From the NCBI RefSeq assembly GCF_004016505.1, contig NZ_SACR01000001.1:558001-622000 (forward strand): 64,000 nucleotides of DNA, in the 5' to 3' direction. The notes beneath the pieces were generated by a model. The model was not told where the DNA came from, did not search any database, and was given only the letters and a program-made list of their open reading frames with translations. This DNA comes from Rubrivivax rivuli (GTDB taxonomy: Bacteria > Pseudomonadota > Gammaproteobacteria > Burkholderiales > Burkholderiaceae_C). The translations under genes were made by a program, and so were the position numbers. Below are positions 45,704-57,596 of the stretch, piece after piece. Position 1 is the first letter of the stretch. Every line of letters begins with the position of its first letter.

Positions 45704-48320
45704 ATGTCCGACCCCGATCCTCCTCCCCCGCAAGGCAGCGAACGGCCGCCTTGGCCGGCGGTGAAGACGCTGTTCGAGCGCCTGCTCGACCTGCCGCCGC
45801 CTGAGCGCGAGCAGCAGCTGCGGGCCGCCGAAGGTCCGCCGGCCCTGCTGGCCGAGGTGCGGGCGCTGCTGGCCCAGCACGCGGCCGAAGAGCGCGCCGG
45901 CGAGCGCTTCCTGGCGCAGCCCGCCAGCCTGCCGGGCGCTGCCCCGGCGGCGGCGGCCTGGCCCGAACGTCAGGGCCAGCAGGTCGGCCCCTGGCAACTG
46001 GACACACGGCTCGGCCAGGGCGGCATGGCCGAGGTCTGGTCGGCACACCGCGCCGACGGCGCCTGGGCCGGCCGCGCGGCCGTCAAGCTGCTGCGCCCGG
46101 GCATCGACAACGCGGCCGTGCTGGCGCGTTTTGCCCAGGAGCAGCGGGCGCTGGCGCGGCTGAACCACCCGCACATCGCAAGGCTGCTGGATGCCGAGCG
46201 CCTGCCCGACGGCACGCCCTGCTTCGTGATGGAGCTCGTCGAAGGCCAGCCCATCGACCGCGCCTGCGCTGGCCGGCCGCTGGGCGAGCGGCTGGCCCTC
46301 TTTCTTCAACTGGCCGATGCCGTGGCCTTTGCGCACCGGCAGCTGCTGGTGCACCGCGACCTCAAGCCGGGCAACGTGCTGGTGGATCAGCAAGGGCAGG
46401 TGAAGCTGCTGGACTTCGGCATTGCCAAGGCCCTGGACCCGCTGGAGGGCGCCGACCCCGGCCTCACGCAGGCGGGCGAGCGCCCGCTGACACCGCACTA
46501 CGCCAGCCCCGAGCAGGTGCGCGGCGAGCCCGTGGGCACCGGCACCGACGTCTACAGCCTGGGCGTGATGCTCTACGAACTGCTGGCCGGCCGGCGCCCG
46601 CACGCCCAGGCCGGCCCTGGCGCGCGCGAGGTGCTGCAGGCCGTGCTGAACACCACCCCGGTGCCGCCCAGCCAGGCGCTGCCCGCCGGCGACCCTTGGG
46701 TGCGCACGCTGCGGGGCGATCTCGATCGCATCGTGATGAAGGCGCTGGCGCTCCAGGTGGTCGAGCGTTACCCCAGCGTGGACGCGCTCGCGGCAGACCT
46801 GCGGGCCTGGCAGGACGGCCGTCCCGTCAGCGCGGGCCCGCCGGGCGCGGCCTACCGGGTGCGGCGTTTCCTGGCGCGGCACCGCGTGCCCGTGGCGCTC
46901 TCGGCGGCTGCCCTGCTGGCGCTGCTGGGCGCCCTGGCGGCGCTGTTGCACCAGGTGCACGAAACGCAGGCCGCCCAGGCCCAGGCGGAGAGGCGCTTCG
47001 CGCAGGCCCGCGCGCTGTCGCAGCGCTTGCTGTTCGAGCACCACGACAAGATCGTCAACCTCGCGGGCGCCCTGCCGGCGCGTGAGGCGCTGCTGGCCGA
47101 CGCGCAGCGTTATCTGGCCACCCTCACTGCCGAGGTGGGCGACGACGCAGCGCTCGCCCGCGAACTCGCGGAAACCCACTTCCGCGTGGCGGCGCTGCAG
47201 GGCGAGACCTTCTCGCCCAGCCAGGAGCGGCTGGACGCTGCCGAGGCCAGCATCGAGCAGGCGTTGCGCCTGCAGCCGCTGTACCTGCAGCGCGCCCGCG
47301 TGGACCCCGCCGCGCTGCCGCCGGCGGTGGACATGTGGCTGATGCGTTCGCTGCTGCACACGCGGCGCGGCCGTCTGCAGCCGGCGTTGCGGGCGCTGGA
47401 GCAGGCCCAGCCCCTGGCCGAGCGCATGCGCCAGGCCTTGGGCGACACGCCGGCCGCGGTGTCGCGCCTGGCCACCTTGGAGGGGCGGCTGGGCCTGGTG
47501 AAGGCCGGCGCGGCTTCCTTGGCCAGCCTGGGCCGCATCGACGAAGCCGCGGGGCACTACGCGAGGTCCACGGCGCTGCTCGAAGGCTTGATGGCGCGCG
47601 AGCCCCAGGTCGCCGAATGGCAGCACCAGCTGGCGTGGGCGGTGGGCAACCAGCAGGTGCTGCATCTGCTGAAGGCCGAGTGGTCGGCATCCACGGCCGC
47701 GGCCGAACGGGCCCTGGCCTTGCGCCGCAGCGCCGCCGCGGCGCGTCCCGACGACCATCACCTGCGCTACCAGGCGGTGGTCTTCCAGCTGCGCCTGGGC
47801 TCCAGCCTGGCGCTGGCCGGGGAACACGCCCGCTCGCAGGCGCTGCTGGACGACGTGGACGCGCAGAACCGACGCCTGGCCGCCGCCGAGAAGGAGAACC
47901 GCGCGCTGCAGCGCGACCTGGCCGTGCTGCAGGTGGTGCGCGGGCGGTCTGCGGCGCTGGCGGGGCGGCGCGCCGAGGCGCTGGCGCGCCTGGACGAGGC
48001 GCTGGCCACGCTGCCCCCGGCCCACGGGCAGGATTTCCTGGTCACGCACTGGCACGCCGAGGCGCGGCTCTGGCGGGCCCGCATGCACCTGGCCGGACCC
48101 GCGCCCTCGCCAGCCCAGGCCCTGGCCGATGCCGACGCCGCGCTGGCCCTCGTGCAGGCCACGCCGCCCGACCCCGACAACGCCGCTCGCCGCTGGGGCC
48201 TGGCGCTGGCCGAAGGCGAGCGCGCGCGGGCCCTGGCCGGCGCCGGCCGGCGTGAGGAAGCCGCTGCCGCCGCTGTTCGCGGCCTTGGTGCAGGCAGCCG
48301 CAGCCGCCGTGGGGCGCTGA
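45704..48320 (+). CDS. Transmembrane Ser/Thr protein kinase 1, frameshifted near the end
   Basis: A PknB-type kinase of about 870 residues. The kinase domain (about 95-360) has the glycine loop LGQGGMAEVWSA, AAVKLL, the catalytic HRDLKPGNVLVD, DFGIA and YASPEQ. A transmembrane helix (VALSAAALLALLGALAALL) follows near 405, then a TPR-like periplasmic or sensory region. The reading frame has no stop near the expected end and runs on for about 560 codons in a poor frame. After about 48260-48290 the high-GC3 coding pattern moves to another frame (LPPLFAALVQAAAAAVGR) that stops at 48320. So one base is probably inserted, by mutation or sequencing error. It is divergent from ECF sigma 2. Confidence 0.86.
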
Positions 48321-48644
48321 AGCCGCCGGCTGCGCGTGACACGTTTGCACCCGCCGCGCGGCGTAAGCGGGGGATGGCAGGGCCCGACGCTGCTGCCAGC
48401 GCGCCCGATGACCCGGCCCCAGGAAACACCCCATGCCCACGGACCCCGCCCGCGTCTGCACCCGCACACCGGCGGGCGCTGCACCGTGCTGGCCGGCAGC
48501 GGCGGCTCCGGGCCCCGTGCGGCACCCGCCCCGGCACCACGCCCGCGCCGGCGTCGGGAGCAGGGCGATCCACCGCCTGTGCCGCACCGGCTGCGACCGG
48601 CGCGCGCCGCGAGGCCGGGCGGCCATCGCTCCTAACATCGCGCC
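48321..48644. other. Region between the kinase genes
   Basis: 324 bp without a convincing gene. It holds the bipartite motif copy 2 (48335-48364), an ATG at 48433 with AGGAAA upstream that opens a 71-codon frame overlapping the next gene start (poor composition, frame may be broken), and TAACAT six bases before the kinase 2 start. Confidence 0.6.
48335..48364 (+). promoter_or_regulatory. Bipartite promoter-like motif, copy 2
   Basis: CGTGACACGTT, 13 bases, then CGGCGT, matching 42204-42233 in both blocks and spacing. Any start would be about 270 bp before kinase 2, with the 48433 open frame in between. Confidence 0.45.
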
Positions 48645-51584
<2,940 letters not shown>

Positions 51585-51717
51585 GCGGCGTGCTCAGGCC
51601 TTGTACGGGGCCTCGCGCGACCGCGGGTTGCACCGTCGGGTGGCCCGTCGCAGACCCGGATGGCTTGGACCCCTGCTGAGTCGGCGCGCCTGCACGGGCG
51701 GCTGGCGGGCAACATCC

Positions 51718-51729
51718 CGACAGCTGTCG
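51718..51729. promoter_or_regulatory. 12-bp palindrome
   Basis: CGACAGCTGTCG is a perfect palindrome six bases upstream of TTGACA (51736-51741). No -10 is evident at the right distance. It could be an operator for an upstream activator. Confidence 0.3.
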
Positions 51730-51840
51730 TGAAACTTGACAACCCCTGCCTGCCGTGGGGTGTCCCGAATGCAGGCTGCTCTGCCCGAATCTGTTTTGAA
51801 TCAGGCGCTTAGGCTCGCTCGGTGATGCTCGATGCGCGTG

Positions 51841-51856
51841 TGGCATGAAGCGTGCT
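51841..51856 (+). promoter_or_regulatory. Sigma-54 promoter of the LamG/PEP-CTERM gene
   Basis: TGGCATGAAGCGTGCT matches the consensus TGGCACG-N4-TTGCT except two bases, with GG-N10-GC spacing intact. The implied start is about 34 bases before the ATG at 51901. PEP-CTERM genes in related Burkholderiales are known to depend on RpoN and the PrsK/PrsR system. Confidence 0.65.
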
Positions 51857-51900
51857 GTCAGAGCCTCAAAAATCCCCGCCCTTTCTCATTCGAATCCAAG

Positions 51901-52623
51901 ATGACACCGAATTCCCCCCTGAAGATGCTCGTTGGCGCGCTGCTGACCGTTGGCGCCATGGCTGCAAACGCGGCGCTCGTGAAGAGCTATGACTTCAATG
52001 GCACCCTGACCGACACCCTGGGCAATGGCAATGCCTTGCAAGCATCAGGGGGTGTTCTGGGCGCTGGCGGCTACACCTTCGGCCTGAATCAGGGCTTGCG
52101 TCTGACCTCTGCGCTTCCCAGCACCACTGACTACGCCATCGAGATGCGTTTGCGTGTCACCGACAGCACGTCGGGCTACAACAAGCTGATCGACTTTGAA
52201 GATCTCAGCAGCGACCTTGGCCTCTACGTGCTGAACGGAGCCATCAGGTTCTACACCGCGACCGGCACTTTCGGCAGCGTCAGCCTGGACACCGACTTCA
52301 CCGTCGGTCTGGTTCGTTCAAGCGCCACCAATTCGCTGTCTCTCTGGCTGAATGGCGTGAATCTGGTGAGCGTTGCTTCGACCGGCAACCAGGGCGTACC
52401 GTCAGGCAACGTCCTGAACTTCGTCGAAGATGACCTCGCGACGAGCCAGAACGAGGCTTTTGCCGGCCGGGTGGATTTCATCCGCATCCACAACGACGCA
52501 ACCACCTTCGGTACCTCGCCAGTCGTGACGCAAGTGCCCGAACCCGGTTCTCTGGCACTGGTTGGTTTGGCGCTGATGGGCCTCGGCTTGAGTCGTGGCC
52601 GCAGCCGCAGCCGCGCTGATTGA
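51901..52623 (+). CDS. LamG-like PEP-CTERM exoprotein
   Basis: A 240-residue secreted protein. ATG at 51901 directly begins the signal peptide (LKMLVGALLTVGAMAANAA). The body is a concanavalin/LamG-like fold (SYDFNGTLTDTLGNGNALQA, then DYAIEMRLRV, LIDFEDLSSDLGLYV). The sorting signal VPEPGSLALVGLALMGLGLS plus RGRSRSRAD is at the end. The gene is visibly less GC-rich and uses more A/T-ending codons than its neighbours, which could mean recent acquisition or strong expression. It has its own sigma-54-like promoter. Confidence 0.9.
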   Translation: MTPNSPLKMLVGALLTVGAMAANAALVKSYDFNGTLTDTLGNGNALQASGGVLGAGGYTFGLNQGLRLTSALPSTTDYAIEMRLRVTDSTSGYNKLIDFEDLSSDLGLYVLNGAIRFYTATGTFGSVSLDTDFTVGLVRSSATNSLSLWLNGVNLVSVASTGNQGVPSGNVLNFVEDDLATSQNEAFAGRVDFIRIHNDATTFGTSPVVTQVPEPGSLALVGLALMGLGLSRGRSRSRAD

Positions 52624-52873
52624 CAGCCGTCCGATTCCCCTGAGGGGCCACGATCCGCTGCAGGCTTCTCCCAGCGGGCCAGTGCAACATCCGCGACCGA
52701 TCGGTGCCCAGACTGTGTCTCCGTGCAGCGATGCCGCAGCGGGGGCCGGTCCGCATTCGTGAGGTTCCGACACGAACTGGCTCCCTGAGGCAACGAAGGG
52801 ACCCCAGCCGTGTCGGCGCGTTGGTTGGCTGAGTCAGCGAGAGCGGCCCATTCGCGCCGGCTGAGCACCCGGC

Positions 52874-54004
52874 TCAGCTCTTTTTCGCCGCACGCCTGGC
52901 CTTCACGGCCGCCGCCAGCCCGTCGAGCACACCCACCGTGTCGTTCCAGTCGATGCACGCATCGGTGATGCTCTGCCCGTAGGCCAGCTTGGCCGGGTCG
53001 TCCTTGCCCGGGGTGAACTTCTGCGCGCCGCCGCTCAGGTGGCTTTCCACCATCACGCCGAAGATGCAGCGGCTGCCGGCGGCGAGCTGCGCGCCCACGT
53101 CCTTCATCACCTCGATCTGGCGCTGGTGCTGCTTGCTGCTGTTGGCGTGGCTGGCGTCCACCATCAGGCGGCAGGGCAGCTTGCTGGCCTCGATCTCGGC
53201 GCAGGCCGCGGCCACGCTGGCGGCGTCGTAGTTCGGCGTCTTGCCGCCGCGCAGGATGACGTGGCAGTCCTTGTTGCCCTTGGTCTCGACGATGGCCACC
53301 TGGCCGTTCTTGTGCACGCTCATGAAGTGGTGCGGGCGGCTGGCGGCCTGGATGGCGTCGATGGCGATCTTCACGTTGCCGTCGGTGCCGTTCTTGAAGC
53401 CAACCGGCGCACTCAGGCCGCTGGCCAGTTCGCGGTGCACCTGGCTCTCGGTGGTGCGCGCGCCGATGGCGCCCCAGCTGATGAGGTCGCCGATGTACTG
53501 CGGGCTGATCACGTCGAGGAACTCGCTGCCCGCTGGCACGCCCAGGCGGTTGATGTCCACCAGCAGCTGCCGCGCGATGCGCAGCCCTTCGTGGATGCGG
53601 TAGCTCTCGTCCAGGTAGGGGTCGTTGATCAGGCCCTTCCAGCCCACCGTGGTGCGCGGCTTCTCGAAGTACACGCGCATCACCACCTCCAGCTCGCCGG
53701 CGTGGCGTTCACGCTCGGCCTTGAGTTTGCGGGCGTACTCCACCGCGGCGGCCGGGTCGTGGATGCTGCACGGGCCGATGATCACCAGCAGCCGGTCGTC
53801 CTCGCCCTGCATGATCTGGCGCACATGGTTGCGCGTGTCCTTCACCAGCGTCTCGATCGGCGTGTCGGCGATGGGGAAGAAGCGGATCAGGTGCTCCGGC
53901 GGCGGCAGCGGCGTGACATCGCGGATGCGCTGGTCGTCGGTCTGGCTGGTCTTCTCCGACAGGGCGAGGCGCTCGTCGTTGGGGATCGCGTTCTTCGGGC
54001 TCAT
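52874..54004 (-). CDS. aroG: DAHP synthase AroG (class I)
   Basis: A 376-residue 3-deoxy-7-phosphoheptulonate synthase, first enzyme of the shikimate pathway. Motifs include LLVIIGPCSIHDPAAAVEYA, FEKPRTTVGWKGLINDP, GARTTESQVHRELASGLSAP and LMVDASHANSSKQH. The ATG at 54004 has AGGA eight bases upstream; the frame continues upstream into the leader region, but that part is non-conserved. An aromatic leader peptide and an intrinsic terminator precede it on the same strand, so transcription is likely attenuated by Phe/Tyr/Trp supply. Confidence 0.97.
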   Translation of the reverse strand: MSPKNAIPNDERLALSEKTSQTDDQRIRDVTPLPPPEHLIRFFPIADTPIETLVKDTRNHVRQIMQGEDDRLLVIIGPCSIHDPAAAVEYARKLKAERERHAGELEVVMRVYFEKPRTTVGWKGLINDPYLDESYRIHEGLRIARQLLVDINRLGVPAGSEFLDVISPQYIGDLISWGAIGARTTESQVHRELASGLSAPVGFKNGTDGNVKIAIDAIQAASRPHHFMSVHKNGQVAIVETKGNKDCHVILRGGKTPNYDAASVAAACAEIEASKLPCRLMVDASHANSSKQHQRQIEVMKDVGAQLAAGSRCIFGVMVESHLSGGAQKFTPGKDDPAKLAYGQSITDACIDWNDTVGVLDGLAAAVKARRAAKKS

Positions 54005-54065
54005 GAAGGGGTTCCTGACGGGTTCCGTTTCGGGTGTTGAAGGCTGGCCTGCAGGGCCCCAGACA

Positions 54066-54095
54066 AGAAAAAACCGCCGGGGCTGCCGGCGGTTT
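54066..54095 (-). terminator. Attenuator terminator upstream of aroG
   Basis: On the minus strand, AAACCGCCGG and CCGGCGGTTT form a perfect 10-bp stem with a CAGCC loop, followed by further T (six T in a row including the stem end). It begins 25 bases after the leader-peptide stop and ends about 60 bases before the aroG start. Confidence 0.85.
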
Positions 54096-54120
54096 CTGGG
54101 GTGCGGTGCGTTCGTTGACC

Positions 54121-54195
54121 TTACGCGTTTGCCTCTCCAGCCGCCAAGCGGTGCGAGAACCAAAAGTACGAAAAGTAAAACGATGCGGGGCGCAT
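54121..54195 (-). CDS. aroG leader peptide (aromatic attenuation peptide)
   Basis: A 24-residue open frame, MRPASFYFSYFWFSHRLAAG and four more residues. Eight consecutive residues (FYFSYFWF) contain four Phe, two Tyr and one Trp. It lies 25 bases before a strong terminator and upstream of aroG, the classical layout for ribosome-mediated attenuation. There is no Shine-Dalgarno sequence. A -10-like element ends seven bases before the ATG, suggesting a leaderless start. Confidence 0.85.
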   Translation of the reverse strand: MRPASFYFSYFWFSHRLAAGEANA

Positions 54196-54202
54196 GGGGC
54201 GG

Positions 54203-54211
54203 AATGTAGCA
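54203..54211 (-). promoter_or_regulatory. Extended -10 promoter of the aroG leader
   Basis: TGCTACATT on the minus strand reads as an extended -10 (TGn plus TACATT, four of six matches to TATAAT). Only 22 bp separate the DUF502 stop and the leader ATG, so the promoter must lie inside or at the end of the DUF502 gene. No clear -35. Confidence 0.45.
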
Positions 54212-54217
54212 CGCACT

Positions 54218-54913
54218 TCATGTCGGCTGGCTGACGGCCGCTGGTGCGGCGACAGCGCCGGCAGCCACGGGCAGGTGCTGCGGGGCCGTGACGCCCATCG
54301 AGACATACACGCTCGTCACCGCCTCCACGCTCAGGCCCGCCGGTGTCACCCAATCCTCGGGCACGAAGAGCAGCCCGCCGCCCACGGGCACGGGCGCCGT
54401 GGGCACCAGCACCGGCACGCAGCGGCGGCCCTCCACCAGCAAGGCCGTGGCCGTGGTCTGCAACGCCAGCACCACCGCGCCGCCGGCTTCGCCGCCAAAG
54501 CGCACCCACACCGCCTGCATCGCCCGCGCCTGGTTCGGGTCGCGCTGCGCGAAAAGGGCCACCAGCTTCTGGACCATCTCGTAGACCTGCCGCACCAGCG
54601 GAATGCGGCGCATCACGCCGTCCACCAGCCGCACCAGGCCGCGCTGCAGGCCGGCTTCCACCAAGGCCCCCAGCGCCACCAGCGCCAGCAGCACGAGGCC
54701 GATGCCGATGAGGTAGCCCACCACCTCCGAACCCGTGACGCCCAGGCCGATGGCCACCAGCAGCGAACCCACCGGGCTCTCGGGCCCCAGCCAGCGCACC
54801 AGCACGCTGCCGGCCCAGGCGAAGATGGCCACGGTGGCCGCCAGTGGCAGCGCCGCCAGCAGCCCGGTGACGAAGAGCCGCAGCAGGTGGGCGTGGGCGC
54901 GTTTCATCGGCAT
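54218..54913 (-). CDS. DUF502 membrane protein
   Basis: A 231-residue inner-membrane protein with two helices (LFVTGLLAALPLAATVAIFAW and VGYLIGIGLVLLALVALGAL) and the DUF502 motifs RIPLVRQVYEMVQKLVALF and VFVPEDWVTPAGLSVE-like sequence. The ATG at 54913 is 5 bp after the ilvA stop; 54907 is an alternative start. The function is unknown. It is probably cotranscribed with tldD and ilvA. Confidence 0.88.
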   Translation of the reverse strand: MPMKRAHAHLLRLFVTGLLAALPLAATVAIFAWAGSVLVRWLGPESPVGSLLVAIGLGVTGSEVVGYLIGIGLVLLALVALGALVEAGLQRGLVRLVDGVMRRIPLVRQVYEMVQKLVALFAQRDPNQARAMQAVWVRFGGEAGGAVVLALQTTATALLVEGRRCVPVLVPTAPVPVGGGLLFVPEDWVTPAGLSVEAVTSVYVSMGVTAPQHLPVAAGAVAAPAAVSQPT

Positions 54914-54918
54914 GGCGC

Positions 54919-56124
54919 TCAGCCCGTCTGCGCCTCGAAACCCGCCGCGGCGAGGCGCTGCACCACGTCCTGCACGTGCGCGGCATTGCGCGTCTGCAAG
55001 ACCAGTTCCACCTCCACGTTCTGCGCGCTCAGCGAACTGAAGGCGCGCTGGTGGTGCACTTCGTCGATGTTGGCGCCGGCCTCGGCCACCACGGCGGTGA
55101 TGCGGGCCAGCACGCCGGGCGTGTCGCGTGCGTTGACGCGGATGCGCGCCAGGCGCCCGGCCCGCACCATGCCGCGTTCGATCAACGCGGACAGCATCAG
55201 CGGGTCGATGTTGCCGCCGCACAGCACCAGGCCCACCTGTTTGCCGGCGAACCGTTCAGGGTGCTTGAGCAGCGCCGCAAGACCGGCAGCGCCCGCGCCT
55301 TCGACGACGGTCTTCTCGATCTCCAGCAACATCAGCACGGCCTGCTCGATGTCGCCTTCGTCCACCAGCACGAGGTCGTCTACGCGCTGGCGGATGAGTT
55401 CGCGCGTCAGCTGTCCTGGCTGGCCCACGGCAATGCCTTCTGCGATGGTGCTGGCGCCCTGCGGGTGCGCCGTGCCCTTGATGGCGTTGACCATCGCCGG
55501 GAAGCGGCTGGTCTGCACGCCGACGATCTGCACGCCGGGCTTGATCTCGCGCACCGCGGTCGCAATGCCGCTGATGAGCCCGCCACCGCCCACTGCGATC
55601 ACCAGCGTGTCCAGATCGGGCTGCGCGCGCAGCATCTCCACGCCGATGGTGCCCTGGCCCGCGATGACAGCGGCGTCGTCGAAGGGGTGCACGAAGCTCA
55701 GGCCCTGCTGCTCGGCCAGCATCAGCGCGTGCTTGCGCGCTTCGTCGAAGGTTTCGCCGTGGAGCACCACCTCGGCGCCGAAGCCGCGCGTGCGTTCCAC
55801 CTTCACGGTGGGTGTGGCCACCGGCATCACGATGACGGCCCGCAGGCCCAGGCGCTGCGCGTGGTGCGCCACGCCCTGGGCGTGGTTGCCGGCACTGGCG
55901 GCGATCACGCCCTTGATGGGCTGCCCGCTTTCCACCATCGTGGCCAGCTTGTTCAGCGCGCCGCGTTCCTTGAACGAGGCCGTGAACTGCAGGTTCTCGA
56001 ATTTCAGGAAGACGCGGGCGCCGACGATCTGCCCCAGCGTCTTGCTCTCGACGCAAGGCGTGTCCAGCACCTGGCCGGCCAGGCGGCCGGCGGCGGCTTC
56101 GATGTCGGCAAAGGTGACGGTCAA
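54919..56124 (-). CDS. ilvA: Threonine ammonia-lyase (short IlvA type with ACT domain)
   Basis: A 401-residue PLP enzyme that deaminates threonine to 2-oxobutyrate for isoleucine synthesis or catabolism. The TTG at 56124 overlaps the tldD stop (TTGA); codons further upstream are not conserved. The PLP lysine is in FTASFKERGALNKLA, the Gly-rich phosphate loop is VGGGGLISGIATAV, and a C-terminal ACT domain covers about 325-401 (IRVNARDTPGVLARITAVVA). The length fits the single-ACT form. Confidence 0.94.
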   Translation of the reverse strand: MTVTFADIEAAAGRLAGQVLDTPCVESKTLGQIVGARVFLKFENLQFTASFKERGALNKLATMVESGQPIKGVIAASAGNHAQGVAHHAQRLGLRAVIVMPVATPTVKVERTRGFGAEVVLHGETFDEARKHALMLAEQQGLSFVHPFDDAAVIAGQGTIGVEMLRAQPDLDTLVIAVGGGGLISGIATAVREIKPGVQIVGVQTSRFPAMVNAIKGTAHPQGASTIAEGIAVGQPGQLTRELIRQRVDDLVLVDEGDIEQAVLMLLEIEKTVVEGAGAAGLAALLKHPERFAGKQVGLVLCGGNIDPLMLSALIERGMVRAGRLARIRVNARDTPGVLARITAVVAEAGANIDEVHHQRAFSSLSAQNVEVELVLQTRNAAHVQDVVQRLAAAGFEAQTG

Positions 56125-57596
56125 GCCGTGCCTCCGACCGTCAGCCTTTCGATGCGCAGCGTGGGCTGGCCCACGCCCACGGGCACGCTCTGGCCGTCCT
56201 TGCCGCACACGCCCACGCCGGTGTCGAGCTCCATGTCGTTGCCGATCATGCTCACGCGCGTCATCGCCTCGGGGCCGTTGCCCACCAGCGTGGCGCCCTT
56301 CACCGGGTAGAGGATCTTGCCGTTCTCCACCCAGAAGGCTTCGCTCGCGCTGAAGACGAACTTGCCGCTGGTGATGTCGACCTGGCCGCCGCCGAAGTTG
56401 GTGGCGTAGAGGCCGCGTTTCATGCTGGCGATGATCTCTTCTCGGGTCTTGTCGCCGGCCAGCATGTAGGTGTTGGTCATGCGCGGCATGGGCAGGCTGG
56501 CGTAGCTTTCGCGGCGGCCGTTGCCGGTGGGCTTTACGCCCATCAGGCGCGCGTTGAGGCTGTCCTGGATGTAGCCGCGCAGGATGCCGTCCTCAATCAG
56601 CACGTTGCGCTGGCTGGCGTGGCCTTCGTCGTCGATGTTGAGGCTGCCGCGCCGGTCGGCCAGCGTGCCGTCGTCGAGCACCGTCACGCCCTTGGCGGCC
56701 ACGCGCTGGCCGATGCGGCCGCTGAAGGTGCTGCTGCCCTTGCGGTTGAAGTCGCCTTCCAGGCCGTGGCCCACGGCCTCGTGCAACAGCACGCCGGGCC
56801 AGCCCGGGCCGAGCACCACGGTCATCTCGCCGGCTGGGGCGGGGCGGCTTTCCAGGTTGGTCAGCGCGGCCTTCACGGCGTGGTCGACATAACCTTGGAT
56901 CACGCTGTCGGTGAAGAAGCCCAGGCCGAAGCGGCCGCCGCCGCCGCCGCTGCCCACCTCGCGGCGCACCACGCCGCCCACGGTCTGCTCGGCGATGACG
57001 GTGAGGTTCAGGCGCACCAGCGGGCGCACGTCGGCCGCGCGCGTGCCGTCGGCACGCGCCACCAGCACCACGTCGTACTCGGCCGAGAGGCTGGCCATCA
57101 CCTGCGCGATGCGCGGGTCCTTGGCGCGGGCCATCTTCTCCATGCGCTCCAGCAGCGCCACCTTCTGCGTGCTGTCCAGCGTGCCGATGGGGTCGGTGGG
57201 CGCATAGAGCACGCGGCTGCCGGCGATCTTGGGCGCACGCGCCAGCTTCACGCGCTTGTTCTGGCCGGCCGCGGCGATGGTGCGCACGGTGCGCGCCGCG
57301 TCCATCAGCGAGGCCGGGCTCAGGTCGTCGCTGTAGGCGAAGGCCGTCTTTTCGCCCGCCACGGCGCGCACGCCCACGCCCTGGTCGATGCTGAAGCTGC
57401 CGCTCTTGACGATGCCCTCTTCCAGGCTCCAGCCCTCGTGGCGCGTGGTCTGGAAGTAGAGGTCGGCGTCGTCCACGCGGTGTTCGCGGATGGTGGCCAG
57501 GGCCTGCTGCAGCGTGCTCTCGCCGATGCCGAAGGGTTCGAGCATCAGGCCCTGGGCGATGGCCAGGCGTTCGAGCGTCGGTTCGCGGGTGATCAT
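56121..57596 (-). CDS. tldD: Metalloprotease TldD
   Basis: A 491-residue zinc protease subunit that works with TldE/PmbA in peptide maturation (for example microcin B17) and CcdA degradation. The metal-binding HEAVGHGLE motif and the glycine-rich C-terminal domain (GNGRRESYASLPMPRMTNTY) are complete. It starts at ATG 57596 and overlaps ilvA by 4 bp. TldE is not in the window. A role with the peptide at 2338 is possible only by analogy. Confidence 0.96.
   Translation of the reverse strand: MITREPTLERLAIAQGLMLEPFGIGESTLQQALATIREHRVDDADLYFQTTRHEGWSLEEGIVKSGSFSIDQGVGVRAVAGEKTAFAYSDDLSPASLMDAARTVRTIAAAGQNKRVKLARAPKIAGSRVLYAPTDPIGTLDSTQKVALLERMEKMARAKDPRIAQVMASLSAEYDVVLVARADGTRAADVRPLVRLNLTVIAEQTVGGVVRREVGSGGGGGRFGLGFFTDSVIQGYVDHAVKAALTNLESRPAPAGEMTVVLGPGWPGVLLHEAVGHGLEGDFNRKGSSTFSGRIGQRVAAKGVTVLDDGTLADRRGSLNIDDEGHASQRNVLIEDGILRGYIQDSLNARLMGVKPTGNGRRESYASLPMPRMTNTYMLAGDKTREEIIASMKRGLYATNFGGGQVDITSGKFVFSASEAFWVENGKILYPVKGATLVGNGPEAMTRVSMIGNDMELDTGVGVCGKDGQSVPVGVGQPTLRIERLTVGGTA

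Larger units (their letters stand above)
51585..51900. other. Region upstream of the LamG/PEP-CTERM gene
   Basis: 316 bp without a gene. It contains a 12-bp palindrome (51718-51729), TTGACA at 51736-51741, and a good sigma-54 promoter at 51841-51856. Base composition drops towards the gene. Confidence 0.7.

Noticed and set aside
52624..52873. Possible gene or RNA in the 250 bp between the LamG gene and aroG
   Set aside because: Only short imperfect hairpins and no conserved frame are visible.
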